NCBI GenBank assembly: GCA_938074325.1
Contig: CALJFZ010000011.1
Location: forward strand, 1 to 64,000
Length of the DNA: 64,000 nucleotides
Source of the DNA: an uncultured Flavobacteriales bacterium
GTDB taxonomy: Bacteria; Bacteroidota; Bacteroidia; Flavobacteriales_D; Sanyastnellaceae
Direction of reading: 5' to 3'
Position 1 is the stretch's first letter. Every line of letters begins with the position of its first letter. A program made the position numbers and the translations under genes. The notes below the pieces were generated by a model, which saw only the letters and a program-made list of their open reading frames with translations, was not told where the DNA came from and ran no database searches. This document shows positions 43,592 through 52,499 of this stretch, in pieces.

Positions 43592-44251
43592 ATGAAGTAC
43601 GAGAAACAGGCCCTGTTGGGCTTGGTCGCGCTGTCGTGGTCCGTTGTAGGATTCAGGACGCTTATGTGGGAAATCGAGCGTAAAGACGCAGTGAAGGGGA
43701 ACTCTCCCGTGCCAGTTGGTTGGCTGTTGACCGAGCTCAATGATGTTTACGTGTCGTTTGAGCATATGGGACGGCGCCAAGTGAAGCCTTCGATGCGACG
43801 GCGTAAATCGACTCCAGTAGCCACCGAAAAAGTGGATCTGAACACCGCTGATAGTGCGCGCTTGGAGCGCATGGCGTACATAGGCCCTTGGCTCGCTTCG
43901 CGCATTTGCCGGTTTCGCCAGGCCCTCGGAGGGTTTCACGATGTTGAACAGTTGCGGGAGGTATGGGGGCTTCGGGAAGAGAATGCAGATAATTTGATTC
44001 CCAAGTTTCACGTAGGAAGCGGTGTGTTTCGATGGCTTTGTGTGGATACCGCGAGTTGGGCCAGTTTGAGAAGGCATCCCTACATCTCCAATCAACAAGC
44101 CAGTGCAATAGAACGGTATCGAAAACACCATCCACTTGATTCAATTGGCGAACTCGCCCAATCAGTTCTTCTAACGGACAGCATGATTCGGAGGTGGAGT
44201 CCGTATCTTAGACTTTGTGAATCCCGCGATCAATTCAAATCGCCCCATTGA
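43592..44251 (+). CDS. helix-hairpin-helix protein (ComEA-like)
   Basis: A protein of 219 residues from ATG 43592, which has a purine-rich stretch (GGAAGAGGAGG) just before it, one of very few Shine-Dalgarno-like sites here; an ATG at 43559 in the same frame would add 11 basic residues. A short membrane segment (ALLGLVALSWSVVGF) is followed by two helix-hairpin-helix units: VDLNTADSARLERMAYIGPWLASRICRFRQ and, in the last 60 residues, ISNQQASAIERYRKHH. This is the ComEA type of DNA-binding fold used in DNA uptake, but many such proteins have no proven role. It overlaps apt by 35 bases. Confidence 0.82.
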   Translation: MKYEKQALLGLVALSWSVVGFRTLMWEIERKDAVKGNSPVPVGWLLTELNDVYVSFEHMGRRQVKPSMRRRKSTPVATEKVDLNTADSARLERMAYIGPWLASRICRFRQALGGFHDVEQLREVWGLREENADNLIPKFHVGSGVFRWLCVDTASWASLRRHPYISNQQASAIERYRKHHPLDSIGELAQSVLLTDSMIRRWSPYLRLCESRDQFKSPH

Positions 44252-44789
44252 AGCTGAAATTCTTGCTCGAACGCGAGATGTGCTTGATTTCCCAACACCG
44301 GGTGTGGTGTTTAAGGATTTGGCGCCCGTTTGGGCGGACGTCCATCTACGGAACAAGGCTTTATCGGTAATGACGAATTGGGTAAGGCAGCAAGGTTCAC
44401 TGCCAACGGCCATTGCGGGCATTGAAAGTAGGGGGTTTTTATTCGGGATGGCATTGGCATGTGCATTGGACGTGCCGTTTATCGCCTTAAGAAAAGCGGG
44501 TAAACTGCCAGGGCCTGTGCACCGAATTGAATATGATTTAGAGTACGGCAGTGCGGCATTGGAATGTCAGCGTAACGCCTTCAATTCAAATGACCGGATA
44601 CTCATACACGACGATGTGCTCGCCACAGGTGGTACTGCGAATGCCGCAGGAAGCTTGGTGGAACGTTCGGGCGCGGAGGTGTGGGGGTTCTCGTTCGTCT
44701 TGGAACTAACCTTTTTGAACGGAGCAAAACAGCTTAAGCCTGGTTTTGGCCAGGCATTGCGCCAGTCGCTCGCATCCATTGAAGCATGA
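44217..44789 (+). CDS. apt: adenine phosphoribosyltransferase
   Basis: A 190-residue type I PRTase that salvages adenine to [41 protein letters not shown] and the PRPP loop [17 protein letters not shown] (about 128-144) identify it. The GTG at 44217 lies inside the end of the helix-hairpin-helix gene; there is no later start before the conserved region, so the 35-base overlap is real or the gene begins slightly later than usual. Its stop overlaps the next ATG in ATGA. Confidence 0.95.
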   Translation: MNPAINSNRPIEAEILARTRDVLDFPTPGVVFKDLAPVWADVHLRNKALSVMTNWVRQQGSLPTAIAGIESRGFLFGMALACALDVPFIALRKAGKLPGPVHRIEYDLEYGSAALECQRNAFNSNDRILIHDDVLATGGTANAAGSLVERSGAEVWGFSFVLELTFLNGAKQLKPGFGQALRQSLASIEA

Positions 44790-45934
44790 ATTTTAGAGAA
44801 ACAGAGGATCAAAAAGCCATTCGCGCCACCGTTCGCGATTTTGCTCAGCAAGAAATTTTGCCCCACCGCATGGATTGGGATGAACGCCAACACTTTCCCA
44901 GGGAATTGTTTGCGCGAATGGGCGAGTTAGGTTTGATGGGCATGTTGGTGCCAGAAGCATACGGCGGAGCCGGCATGGGCTACTTTGAATACAAGATTGC
45001 CATCGAAGAACTGGCCAAGGTCTGCGGCTCGATAGGGTTGTCCATGGCTGCGCATAACAGCTTGTGCACGAATCACATCCTGATGTTTGGATCCGAGGAG
45101 CAAAAGGCCAAATACCTTCCGGCGCTTGCCTCCGGGCAGCACATCGGTGCGTGGGGATTGACCGAGGCTAATACCGGAAGCGATGCCATGCGCATGCGCT
45201 GCACGGCTGTTCGGGATGACGATCGCAAGGGCTGGGTGCTGAATGGCACCAAAAACTGGATCACGCACGGCATATCAGGAGACGTTGCTGTGGTGCTCGC
45301 CCGAACCGGTGAGCTGTTAGACAGCCATGGCATTTCTGCTTTTGTAATTGAGCGCGGTCAAACCGGGTTTAGCGGAGGTAAGAAAGAGAACAAGCTTGGG
45401 ATGCGTTCGTCGGAGACGGCTGAAATGATTTTTGAGGATTGTTTCGTGCCGGATGATCAAGTTTTGGGTCGAATCGGAGAAGGCTTTATCCAAGCGATGA
45501 AAATCCTGGATGGTGGACGAATTAGCATAGCTTCTTTGGCGTTGGGAATCGCTAAGGGAGCGTATGCGACCGCGAAAGGCTACGCGAAGGAACGTGAACA
45601 GTTTGGGAAGCCCATCAGCCAATTCCAAGCCATTGGGTTCAAATTGGCCGATATGCACACCAAAATTGAAACGGCTGACCTGTTGACTTTGCAGGCGTGT
45701 TACCTCAAAATGCACAACCGCCCGGTAACCAAAGAATCGGCGATGGCAAAGTACCACGCTTCAGAAGTGTGCGTCGAAGTGGCCACAGAGGGCATTCAGG
45801 TATTGGGTGGATACGGTTATACCAAAGATTTTCCTTCGGAGAAGTACTACAGGGATAGCAAGCTTTGTACGATCGGAGAGGGGACCAGCGAAATCCAGAA
45901 ACTCGTCATCTCTCGGGAGATTATTCAAGAATAA
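44786..45934 (+). CDS. acyl-CoA dehydrogenase
   Basis: A 382-residue FAD enzyme of the short/branched-chain acyl-CoA dehydrogenase type. Seen are [33 protein letters not shown] (FAD and substrate), [44 protein letters not shown]-like [44 protein letters not shown] and [17 protein letters not shown] with the catalytic Glu. It acts in fatty or branched-chain acid breakdown together with ETF. It is coupled to apt by an ATGA overlap. Confidence 0.95.
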   Translation: MNFRETEDQKAIRATVRDFAQQEILPHRMDWDERQHFPRELFARMGELGLMGMLVPEAYGGAGMGYFEYKIAIEELAKVCGSIGLSMAAHNSLCTNHILMFGSEEQKAKYLPALASGQHIGAWGLTEANTGSDAMRMRCTAVRDDDRKGWVLNGTKNWITHGISGDVAVVLARTGELLDSHGISAFVIERGQTGFSGGKKENKLGMRSSETAEMIFEDCFVPDDQVLGRIGEGFIQAMKILDGGRISIASLALGIAKGAYATAKGYAKEREQFGKPISQFQAIGFKLADMHTKIETADLLTLQACYLKMHNRPVTKESAMAKYHASEVCVEVATEGIQVLGGYGYTKDFPSEKYYRDSKLCTIGEGTSEIQKLVISREIIQE

Positions 45935-45948
45935 TTGTGTCCAAGGGT

Positions 45949-45978
45949 TTGTGATTTGAGCGATAGGGATTATTTTTG
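45949..45978 (+). promoter_or_regulatory. promoter of rpsU
   Basis: TTG (45949-45951, preceded by another T), a 19-base spacer and TATTTTTG (45971-45978) fit both elements of the flavobacterial promoter exactly. The rpsU ATG is 18 bases further on. Confidence 0.82.
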
Positions 45979-45996
45979 CCCTCCAATTTTGAAGAT

Positions 45997-46188
45997 ATGC
46001 TTTCGATTCCCGTAAAAGAAGGAGACAACATTGAACGCGCACTGAAGCGTTTCAAGAAGAAGTTTGACCGCACAAAGCGCATGCGTGAACTGCGTACGCG
46101 ACGTGAATTCGTCAAGCCAAGTGTTCTCAACCGGGAGCAGCGCAAGAAAGCGGTGTATAAAAACGGATTAAATCTGAAAAACGACTGA
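45997..46188 (+). CDS. rpsU: 30S ribosomal protein S21
   Basis: A 63-residue, very basic protein beginning MLSIPVKEGDNIERALKRFKKKFDRTKRMRELRTRREF, the Bacteroidota form of S21. S21 sits near the anti-Shine-Dalgarno end of 16S rRNA, and in this phylum it takes part in hiding that sequence, in line with the lack of Shine-Dalgarno sites in this window. The ATG 45997 is chosen; an upstream codon would lie in the promoter leader. Followed by a strong hairpin. Confidence 0.97.
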   Translation: MLSIPVKEGDNIERALKRFKKKFDRTKRMRELRTRREFVKPSVLNREQRKKAVYKNGLNLKND

Positions 46189-46210
46189 GCAATCTTTTGT
46201 TTTTTATTCT

Positions 46211-46247
46211 AAAAAGACGAAATTGTCCACAGACATTTCGTCTTTTT
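46211..46247 (+). terminator. terminator of rpsU reaching to the xerC start
   Basis: AAAAAGACGAAAT (46211-46223) pairs with ATTTCGTCTTTTT (46235-46247); an inner GTC/GAC pair closes a CACA loop with one bulged T. The T-run ends at 46248, only four bases before the xerC TTG start. Confidence 0.85.
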
Positions 46248-46251
46248 TGTT

Positions 46252-47148
46252 TTGAACCAAATTCCGCCATACATCGAAGATTTCCTTGACTACTTGCTCA
46301 AGGAGAAGCGAGGAAGCGTGCACACGCTCCGCTGCTATCGTTCCGATCTGGGGCAGTTGGTCAAATTCATGGAAGAGCAATTTGAGTGCTCTGACCTCAG
46401 GGAGGTGAAGCCCGAGTGGTTGCGTTCGTATGTCGTAGAGATGATGCGCATGCAAAAGGCTCCCCGAACCATTCACCGAAAAGTCAGTGCATTCAGGACG
46501 TTTGTCAAATACGCGAAGCGACAGGGATCCATGGATCAAGATCCTGCCGAATCCATTGCCTTGCCGAAATTAGCAAAGCGACTGCCGAGCGTAGTTCCCG
46601 AGCATGCCATGAAGGAGTTGTTCGAAGAAACGGTTTTCGCGGACGATTGGAAAGGAAGGCGAGACAGAAGCATCATTGCATTGATGTACGAAACAGGGGT
46701 ACGCTTAAGTGAGCTCATCGGATTAAAAGTTTCGGATGTGCATACGGAAAGGCAAGAAATCATCGTTCTAGGTAAAGGATCGAAGGAACGACGAATTCCC
46801 TTGCTCTCCGAAACCATGTCAAGCATCCAGGCGCACATAGAAGAACGTCCGTTCCAGTCCAGACATCTGTTTGTCACTGATGCGGGGCGAAGCCTTTATT
46901 CTTCCTTCGTGTACCGCCGGGTCCATCACTACCTCTCGATGGTCAGCTCTTTGCGCAAAAGCAGCCCCCACGTCCTACGTCATACGTTTGCAACGCACCT
47001 CCTCAACAACGGGGCGGAGTTGTCAGCGGTAAAGGATTTGTTGGGGCACTCATCGTTGAGTTCTACCCAGGTGTATACCCACCAATCGTTGGCACGGCTA
47101 AAGGAGTTGCATGCGGATAGTCCGTTGGACGTTCGACCGCAAGACTAA
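46252..47148 (+). CDS. xerC: tyrosine recombinase XerC/XerD type
   Basis: A 298-residue site-specific recombinase for chromosome dimer resolution. The N-terminal SAM-like domain (IEDFLDYLLKEKRGSVHTLRCYRSDL) precedes the catalytic domain with Arg151 (TGVRLSEL), Lys175 (LGKGSKERRIPL), His240 and Arg243 (HVLRHTF), His266 (LLGHSS) and Tyr275 (QVYTH). It starts at TTG 46252, immediately behind the rpsU terminator. Its fixed place between rpsU and hpf, and the length, argue for the housekeeping enzyme rather than an integrase. Confidence 0.93.
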   Translation: MNQIPPYIEDFLDYLLKEKRGSVHTLRCYRSDLGQLVKFMEEQFECSDLREVKPEWLRSYVVEMMRMQKAPRTIHRKVSAFRTFVKYAKRQGSMDQDPAESIALPKLAKRLPSVVPEHAMKELFEETVFADDWKGRRDRSIIALMYETGVRLSELIGLKVSDVHTERQEIIVLGKGSKERRIPLLSETMSSIQAHIEERPFQSRHLFVTDAGRSLYSSFVYRRVHHYLSMVSSLRKSSPHVLRHTFATHLLNNGAELSAVKDLLGHSSLSSTQVYTHQSLARLKELHADSPLDVRPQD

Positions 47149-47160
47149 ATTCTTTCTGCC

Positions 47161-47463
47161 ATGCAAATGCAAATCCACTCCATCCATTTTGACGCGGATG
47201 CGCGTCTCCTCGAATTCGTTGAGCACAAAATCGACAAACTGAACACGTTTCATGATCAAATCATCTCGTGCGAGGTCTTCATGCGCGTTGAGAAAAGCGA
47301 TGACCGTGACAACAAAGTCTCAGAAGTGAAGATTCACGTGCCAGGAGCGGATTTTTTCGCGAAGCGGAAGGCTGCGAGCTTTGAAGCTGGTATCGATGAA
47401 GTGGTAGAAGCCGTTCGCCGCCAAATTCGCAAGCAAAAAACATTGCGATTGGCTACTGCGTAA
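47161..47463 (+). CDS. hpf: ribosome hibernation-promoting factor, short form
   Basis: A 100-residue HPF/RaiA-like protein that binds the decoding centre and silences ribosomes in stationary phase. MQMQIHSIHFDADARLLEFVEHKIDKLNTFHD and the KIHVPGADFFAKRKAASFEAGIDEVVEAVRRQIRKQK end form the beta-alpha-beta-alpha fold with its basic face. It lacks the dimerising tail of long HPF. It begins 12 bases after xerC. Confidence 0.95.
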   Translation: MQMQIHSIHFDADARLLEFVEHKIDKLNTFHDQIISCEVFMRVEKSDDRDNKVSEVKIHVPGADFFAKRKAASFEAGIDEVVEAVRRQIRKQKTLRLATA

Positions 47464-47485
47464 TGTGCTTGCAGTCAGTGTTTTG

Positions 47486-47520
47486 AAGGCTTCCATTTTT
47501 TGACTAAAACAAAAGCCTTT
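47486..47520 (+). terminator. possible terminator after hpf
   Basis: AAGGCTT (47486-47492) and AAGCCTT (47513-47519) enclose 20 bases in which T- and A-runs can pair further; TTT follows. It stands before the stable RNA promoter and may end the xerC-hpf transcript. Confidence 0.5.
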
Positions 47521-47528
47521 CTAGCGCA

Positions 47529-47558
47529 TTGTATCCAACAATTTCTTTCATACATTTG
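47529..47558 (+). promoter_or_regulatory. promoter of the tRNA-tuf operon
   Basis: TTG (47529-47531), a 19-base spacer and TACATTTG (47551-47558) match both consensus elements. It lies about 49 bases upstream of the first tRNA; no other promoter-like site is seen before tuf, so the tRNAs and tuf are probably one transcript. Confidence 0.8.
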
Positions 47559-47606
47559 CCGTCCTGAAAACTGAGGAGTTTTTGCTCCTTTGTTCTTTGA
47601 CGTGTT

Positions 47607-47680
47607 GCCGATGTAGCTCAGTTGGCCAGAGCAGCTGATTTGTAATCAGCGGGTCGGGGGTTCGAATCCCTCCATCGGCT
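47607..47680 (+). tRNA. tRNA-Thr (anticodon TGT)
   Basis: The acceptor stem GCCGATG pairs with CATCGGC, followed by a T discriminator. The anticodon arm CTGAT-TTGTAAT-type loop shows TGT in the centre, and the T arm carries the GTTCGAATC motif. 74 bases, no encoded CCA. Confidence 0.95.
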
Positions 47681-47688
47681 CTATGGAT

Positions 47689-47715
47689 CGCCCACCTGTT
47701 TCGTGCAGGAGGGCG
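47689..47715 (+). other. spacer hairpin between tRNA-Thr and tRNA-Tyr
   Basis: CGCCC-A-CCTG pairs with CAGG-A-GGGCG around a seven-base loop (five pairs, one A-A mismatch, four pairs). Possibly a processing signal. Confidence 0.6.
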
Positions 47716-47725
47716 CTCTGTTATC

Positions 47726-47808
47726 GGGGGTACGCCGGAGTTGGAGAGCCGGGGCAGACTGTAAATCTGTTGTCTCTGACTGAATAGGTTCGAATCCTAT
47801 TACCCCCA
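47726..47808 (+). tRNA. tRNA-Tyr (anticodon GTA)
   Basis: The acceptor stem GGGGGTA pairs with TACCCCC, with an A discriminator. The anticodon stem CAGA/TCTG holds a CTGTAAA loop with GTA. A long variable arm (TTGTCTCTGACTGAA) marks it as a class II tRNA. 83 bases. Confidence 0.95.
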
Positions 47809-47812
47809 CAAC

Positions 47813-47836
47813 AGACCATCCGGACGCGGACGGTCT
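47813..47836 (+). other. spacer hairpin between tRNA-Tyr and tRNA-Gly
   Basis: AGACC-A-TCCG pairs with CGGA-C-GGTCT around a GACG loop. The plan of five pairs, one mismatch and four pairs is the same as in the preceding spacer, though the sequence differs. Confidence 0.6.
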
Positions 47837-47840
47837 ACAA

Positions 47841-47913
47841 GCGGAAGTAGCTCAGTTGGTAGAGCATCAGCCTTCCAAGCTGAATGTCGCGAGTTCGAAT
47901 CTCGTCTTCCGCT
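47841..47913 (+). tRNA. tRNA-Gly (anticodon TCC)
   Basis: The acceptor stem GCGGAAG pairs with CTTCCGC; discriminator T. The anticodon stem TCAGC/GCTGA closes a loop CTTCCAA with TCC. The bases after the discriminator read CCA, so this is the only tRNA of the cluster with an encoded CCA. 73 bases without it. Confidence 0.95.
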
Positions 47914-47915
47914 CC

Positions 47916-47927
47916 ACCCGAAAGGGT
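47916..47927 (+). other. GNRA-loop hairpin between tRNA-Gly and tRNA-Thr
   Basis: ACCC-GAAA-GGGT is a four-pair stem with a GAAA tetraloop filling nearly the whole 17-base spacer. Confidence 0.5.
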
Positions 47928-47930
47928 TAA

Positions 47931-48002
<72 letters not shown>

Positions 48003-48044
48003 CGAACATTTAATGTGAAATCAAACAACTAAAACAGTTAGGCA

Positions 48045-49232
<1,188 letters not shown>

Positions 49233-49260
49233 GCTCGATTTTAAGACTTGAATCGAACGG

Positions 49261-49292
49261 AAGAAGGCACTCCCGAAGGGGTGTGCCTTCTT
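49261..49292 (+). terminator. hairpin between tuf and tRNA-Trp
   Basis: AAGAAGGCAC (49261-49270) pairs perfectly with GTGCCTTCTT (49283-49292) around a 12-base loop; only CCTC follows, so termination may be partial. It lies just eight bases ahead of tRNA-Trp. Confidence 0.7.
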
Positions 49293-49300
49293 CCTCATCT

Positions 49301-49373
49301 ACGGGCGTAGCTCAATTGGTAGAGTAGTGGTCTCCAAAACCATTGGTTGCAGGTTCGAGTCCTGCCGCCCGTG
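49301..49373 (+). tRNA. tRNA-Trp (anticodon CCA)
   Basis: The acceptor stem ACGGGCG pairs with CGCCCGT, discriminator G. The anticodon arm GTGGT/ACCAT closes CTCCAAA with CCA. 73 bases. secE starts 15 bases downstream, the tRNA-Trp-secE-nusG order common in bacteria. Confidence 0.96.
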
Positions 49374-49388
49374 CTAAACTTGAATTAA

Positions 49389-49607
49389 ATGTCACAATTC
49401 ACAGAATACTTGCAGGAATCTTACCAGGAATTGGTACAGAAAGTGACTTGGCCATCGTGGAAGGAGCTTCAAGGTTCTTCCGTATTGGTTTTCGTTGCCT
49501 CTTTGTTGATTGCTGGGTTGGTTTTTGCGATGGACTGGGCGTTCGGCGTGAACGCAGCAGATTCGATCTGGCGAGGTGTGATTGGGTTGGTATACGAATT
49601 GTTCTAA
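49389..49607 (+). CDS. secE: preprotein translocase subunit SecE
   Basis: A 72-residue protein with a short amphipathic helix ([26 protein letters not shown]) carrying the conserved VTWPSW motif, and one membrane helix ([21 protein letters not shown]). It clamps SecY in the inner-membrane translocon. nusG starts 25 bases after it. Confidence 0.96.
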   Translation: MSQFTEYLQESYQELVQKVTWPSWKELQGSSVLVFVASLLIAGLVFAMDWAFGVNAADSIWRGVIGLVYELF

Positions 49608-49632
49608 TCGAACCCCCAAGCTACTTGCGACT

Positions 49633-50184
49633 ATGAGTGATATCGATAAAAAGTGGTATGTCGTCCGAGCAATCAGCGGCCAAGAAAAGAAGATCAAAGA
49701 TGTTCTTGAGGCTGAGATTGCTGCAGCAGGATTGCAACATTACGTGGGGCAGATTTTGATCCCCGTGGAAAAGGTGTTTCAAATCCGTAACGGCAAAAAG
49801 GTCAGCAAGGAACGTAACCTGTTCCCTGGCTACATCTACGTCGAAGCTTCACTTGTGGGCGAGGTTCCCCACGTAATTCGCAACGCGACGGGGGTAATTG
49901 GTTTCTTGGGTGCTGAAAAGCGCGGAGAACCCATGCCCGTTCGACAGCACGAAATCAACCGCATCCTCGGTGTCATCGATGACATGGCAGACAGTGAGGA
50001 GGAAATCAACATCCCATACAAAGTGGGAGAATTGGTCAAGGTGACCGATGGACCGTTCAATGGTTTCAATGGCAACATTGAAGAGGTGAACGAAGAAAAG
50101 AAAAAACTCAAAGTAATGGTCAAAATCTTCGGGCGTAAAACCCCTGTTGAATTGGGCTATCTACAGGTAGAGAAAGAGATATAA
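49633..50184 (+). CDS. nusG: transcription termination/antitermination factor NusG
   Basis: A 183-residue protein with the NGN domain ([43 protein letters not shown]) and a C-terminal KOW domain ([43 protein letters not shown]). It binds RNA polymerase clamp and couples it to the ribosome or Rho. ATG 49633 is used; an upstream frame extension is inside the secE end. Confidence 0.97.
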   Translation: MSDIDKKWYVVRAISGQEKKIKDVLEAEIAAAGLQHYVGQILIPVEKVFQIRNGKKVSKERNLFPGYIYVEASLVGEVPHVIRNATGVIGFLGAEKRGEPMPVRQHEINRILGVIDDMADSEEEINIPYKVGELVKVTDGPFNGFNGNIEEVNEEKKKLKVMVKIFGRKTPVELGYLQVEKEI

Positions 50185-50267
50185 ACAGGAACAGACAGCC
50201 AATTCGTCGCAATGACCCCTAATGCTTCCCATTTGCGCGGGTTCGGACTGTTCAATATAAATGACCA

Positions 50268-50705
50268 ATGGCTAAAGAAGTAGCTGGACTCATTAAACTG
50301 CAAATCAGAGGTGGCGCTGCCAACCCAGCACCTCCCGTCGGACCGGCTCTCGGTGCGAAGGGGGTGAACATCATGGAATTCTGCAAGCAATTCAACGGCA
50401 GAACCCAAGATAAGGCTGGACGCGTTTGCCCTGTTGTGATCACGGTCTACAGTGACAAGTCTTTTGACTTTGTCATCAAGACACCACCCGCTGCGGTGCA
50501 GTTGATGGAAGCCGCCAAATTGAAAGGCGGTTCTCCTGAACCTAACCGCATTAAAAAGGGTAAAGTCACTTGGGACCAAGTTCGCGCTATTGCAGAAGAC
50601 AAGATGCCCGATTTGAACTGCTTTACCGTAGAGTCTGCCATGAAAATGGTAGCCGGTACTGCACGAAGCATGGGGCTTCGCGTCGAAGGACCTTCTCCCT
50701 TCTAA
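50268..50705 (+). CDS. rplK: 50S ribosomal protein L11
   Basis: A 145-residue protein with the L11 signature at both ends: [37 protein letters not shown] and the C-terminal rRNA-binding domain [41 protein letters not shown]. It is part of the GTPase-associated centre. An 83-base gap separates it from nusG with no clear promoter or hairpin. Confidence 0.98.
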   Translation: MAKEVAGLIKLQIRGGAANPAPPVGPALGAKGVNIMEFCKQFNGRTQDKAGRVCPVVITVYSDKSFDFVIKTPPAAVQLMEAAKLKGGSPEPNRIKKGKVTWDQVRAIAEDKMPDLNCFTVESAMKMVAGTARSMGLRVEGPSPF

Positions 50706-50724
50706 ACGTCAATAACTGCGCAAA

Positions 50725-51420
50725 ATGGGACAATTAACAAAGAACCAAAAAGCATACGCTGAAAAGGTCGACTTCGACAAGGCGTACTCGTTGGCTGAAG
50801 CAACCGCTTTGGTAAAAGAGTGCTCCAACGTCAAGTTTGACGCGACAGTGGATATTGCTGTGCGACTCGGCGTTGACCCACGAAAGGCGAACCAAATGGT
50901 ACGTGGAACGGTTTCCTTGCCTCACGGCACAGGTAAATCGGTTCGTGTACTCGTGCTTTGCAACCCTGACAAAGAGCAGGAAGCAAAGGACGCTGGTGCG
51001 GATTTCGTTGGACTCGACGAGTACATTGACAAGATCAAGGGAGGCTGGACCGACATTGATGTAATTATTACCACTCCCCAGGTAATGGGCAAGGTGGGGG
51101 CGTTGGGCCGAGTTCTCGGACCACGTGGCTTGATGCCAAACCCCAAATCCGGCACCGTTACTATGGAAGTTGGAAAGGCTGTCCAGGATGTTAAAGCTGG
51201 AAAGATTGATTTCAAGGTCGACAAGTATGGAATTATCCATGCGTCTGTCGGTAAGGTCTCTTTCGATGCCAAGAAGTTGGAGGAGAATGCAGCCGAGGTG
51301 CTCAGCACCTTGATGCGTTTGAAGCCATCGGCTGCGAAGGGTACCTACATGTTGAGCATCGCATTGAGCTCAACCATGGGGCCTGGAATCAAGGTAGATC
51401 AGAAATCGGCAACCGCTTAA
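50725..51420 (+). CDS. rplA: 50S ribosomal protein L1
   Basis: A 231-residue L1-stalk protein: [72 protein letters not shown] and the C-terminal [27 protein letters not shown] are diagnostic. It begins 19 bases after rplK. Confidence 0.98.
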   Translation: MGQLTKNQKAYAEKVDFDKAYSLAEATALVKECSNVKFDATVDIAVRLGVDPRKANQMVRGTVSLPHGTGKSVRVLVLCNPDKEQEAKDAGADFVGLDEYIDKIKGGWTDIDVIITTPQVMGKVGALGRVLGPRGLMPNPKSGTVTMEVGKAVQDVKAGKIDFKVDKYGIIHASVGKVSFDAKKLEENAAEVLSTLMRLKPSAAKGTYMLSIALSSTMGPGIKVDQKSATA

Positions 51421-51431
51421 TCTAGAAAACC

Positions 51432-51956
51432 ATGACTCGACAAGAGAAGAACCAATTGATCGACGAGCTTTCTGAGGTATTGCGGGAGAAGAGTGTTTTG
51501 TACCTCACCGACGCGTCGGGGATGGATGCAGAAACAACCACTCAACTGCGCCGAGAAAGCTTCAAAAAAGACATTACTGTGCGCGTTGTGAAGAATACGC
51601 TTCTTCGCAAAGCCATGGAACGTGTTGAAGACAAGAATTTCGAAGAGTTGTACGGTTCCCTCGTGGGCCAGACTGCTTTGATGATCGGTAATGTAGGGAA
51701 TGCCCCTGCGAAATTGATCAAGGAATTCGCGAAGAAGCATGAACTGCCTGTTCTCAAGGCGGCATATGTAGAAGAAGCCTGCTACGTAGGAGCGAACCAA
51801 CTCGATGCACTGACTTCGATCAAGTCGAAGGAAGAGCTTCTGGGCGATATCGTTACGTTGTTGCAATCACCTGCCAAGAATGTCTTGGGTGCGTTGCAGT
51901 CAGGTGGAAATACCATTTCCGGTTTGGTCAAAGCCTTGGAATCCCGAGGTGCTTGA
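51432..51956 (+). CDS. rplJ: 50S ribosomal protein L10
   Basis: A 174-residue L7/L12-stalk base protein. It starts MTRQEKNQLIDELSEVLREKSVLYLTDASGMDAETTTQLRRE and carries VVKNTLLRKAME and the C-terminal helix that binds L7/L12 dimers. Only 11 bases separate it from rplA, so the long L10-binding leader of enterobacteria has no room here. Confidence 0.97.
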   Translation: MTRQEKNQLIDELSEVLREKSVLYLTDASGMDAETTTQLRRESFKKDITVRVVKNTLLRKAMERVEDKNFEELYGSLVGQTALMIGNVGNAPAKLIKEFAKKHELPVLKAAYVEEACYVGANQLDALTSIKSKEELLGDIVTLLQSPAKNVLGALQSGGNTISGLVKALESRGA

Positions 51957-51999
51957 CAACATTCAATCAATTTAGAACCAAATAATTCAATCAACAATC

Positions 52000-52380
52000 A
52001 TGGCTGATTTGAAAGCAATGGCAGAAAGCTTGGTAAACCTCACCGTTAAGGAGGTAAACGAGCTCGCCGAAATTTTGAAAGACGAATACGGAATCGAGCC
52101 TGCTGCTGCAGCAGTGGCAGTTGCTGCTGGCCCTGGTGCCGGTGGTGAAGGCGGTGGTGCCGAAGAAAAGTCTGAATTCGATGTAATCCTTAAGGCTGCA
52201 GGTTCTGCGAAGCTCGCAGTAGTGAAGGCTGTAAAGGAACTCACCGGTCTCGGGTTGAAAGAGGCTAAGGAAATCGTTGACGGTGCTCCAGGTCCTGTAA
52301 AGGAAGGAGTCGCTAAGGACGAAGCCGAAGCGCTCAAGAAGCAACTCGAAGAAGCCGGTGCTGAAGTTGAGCTTAAGTAA
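52000..52380 (+). CDS. rplL: 50S ribosomal protein L7/L12
   Basis: A 126-residue stalk protein with the N-terminal dimer domain ([39 protein letters not shown]), a glycine/alanine hinge and the C-terminal factor-binding domain ([47 protein letters not shown]). It follows rplJ after 43 bases and precedes a strong hairpin before rpoB. Confidence 0.98.
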   Translation: MADLKAMAESLVNLTVKEVNELAEILKDEYGIEPAAAAVAVAAGPGAGGEGGGAEEKSEFDVILKAAGSAKLAVVKAVKELTGLGLKEAKEIVDGAPGPVKEGVAKDEAEALKKQLEEAGAEVELK

Positions 52381-52401
52381 GCACATACTTTAACCGATCT
52401 C

Positions 52402-52443
52402 AGGTCCAGGTGGGGGAGCAGGTCCCCCACCCGGACCTTTTTT
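52402..52443 (+). terminator. rplL-rpoB intergenic terminator/attenuator
   Basis: AGGTCC then GGTGGGGGA pair with TCCCCCACC then GGACCT, with one A-C mismatch and a five-base loop (GCAGG), followed by six T (52438-52443). It is the most stable hairpin seen in the window and stands between two co-oriented genes, so it probably attenuates transcription into rpoBC. Confidence 0.88.
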
Positions 52444-52499
52444 GCTTTGTCTGAACCTGCACCCATCGCTGCTTGTTTCCACCAAAGAACCCCCACACC

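Noticed and set aside
46252..47148. Tyrosine recombinase as mark of an integrated element
   Set aside because: Position between rpsU and hpf, length and motifs fit the chromosomal XerC; no attachment-site repeats, tRNA-end duplication or cargo genes were found, although tRNAs are near.
49301..49373. Hairpin before tRNA-Trp read as end of operon
   Set aside because: It is listed as a possible partial terminator only, because no T-run follows and tRNA-Trp starts eight bases later without a visible promoter.
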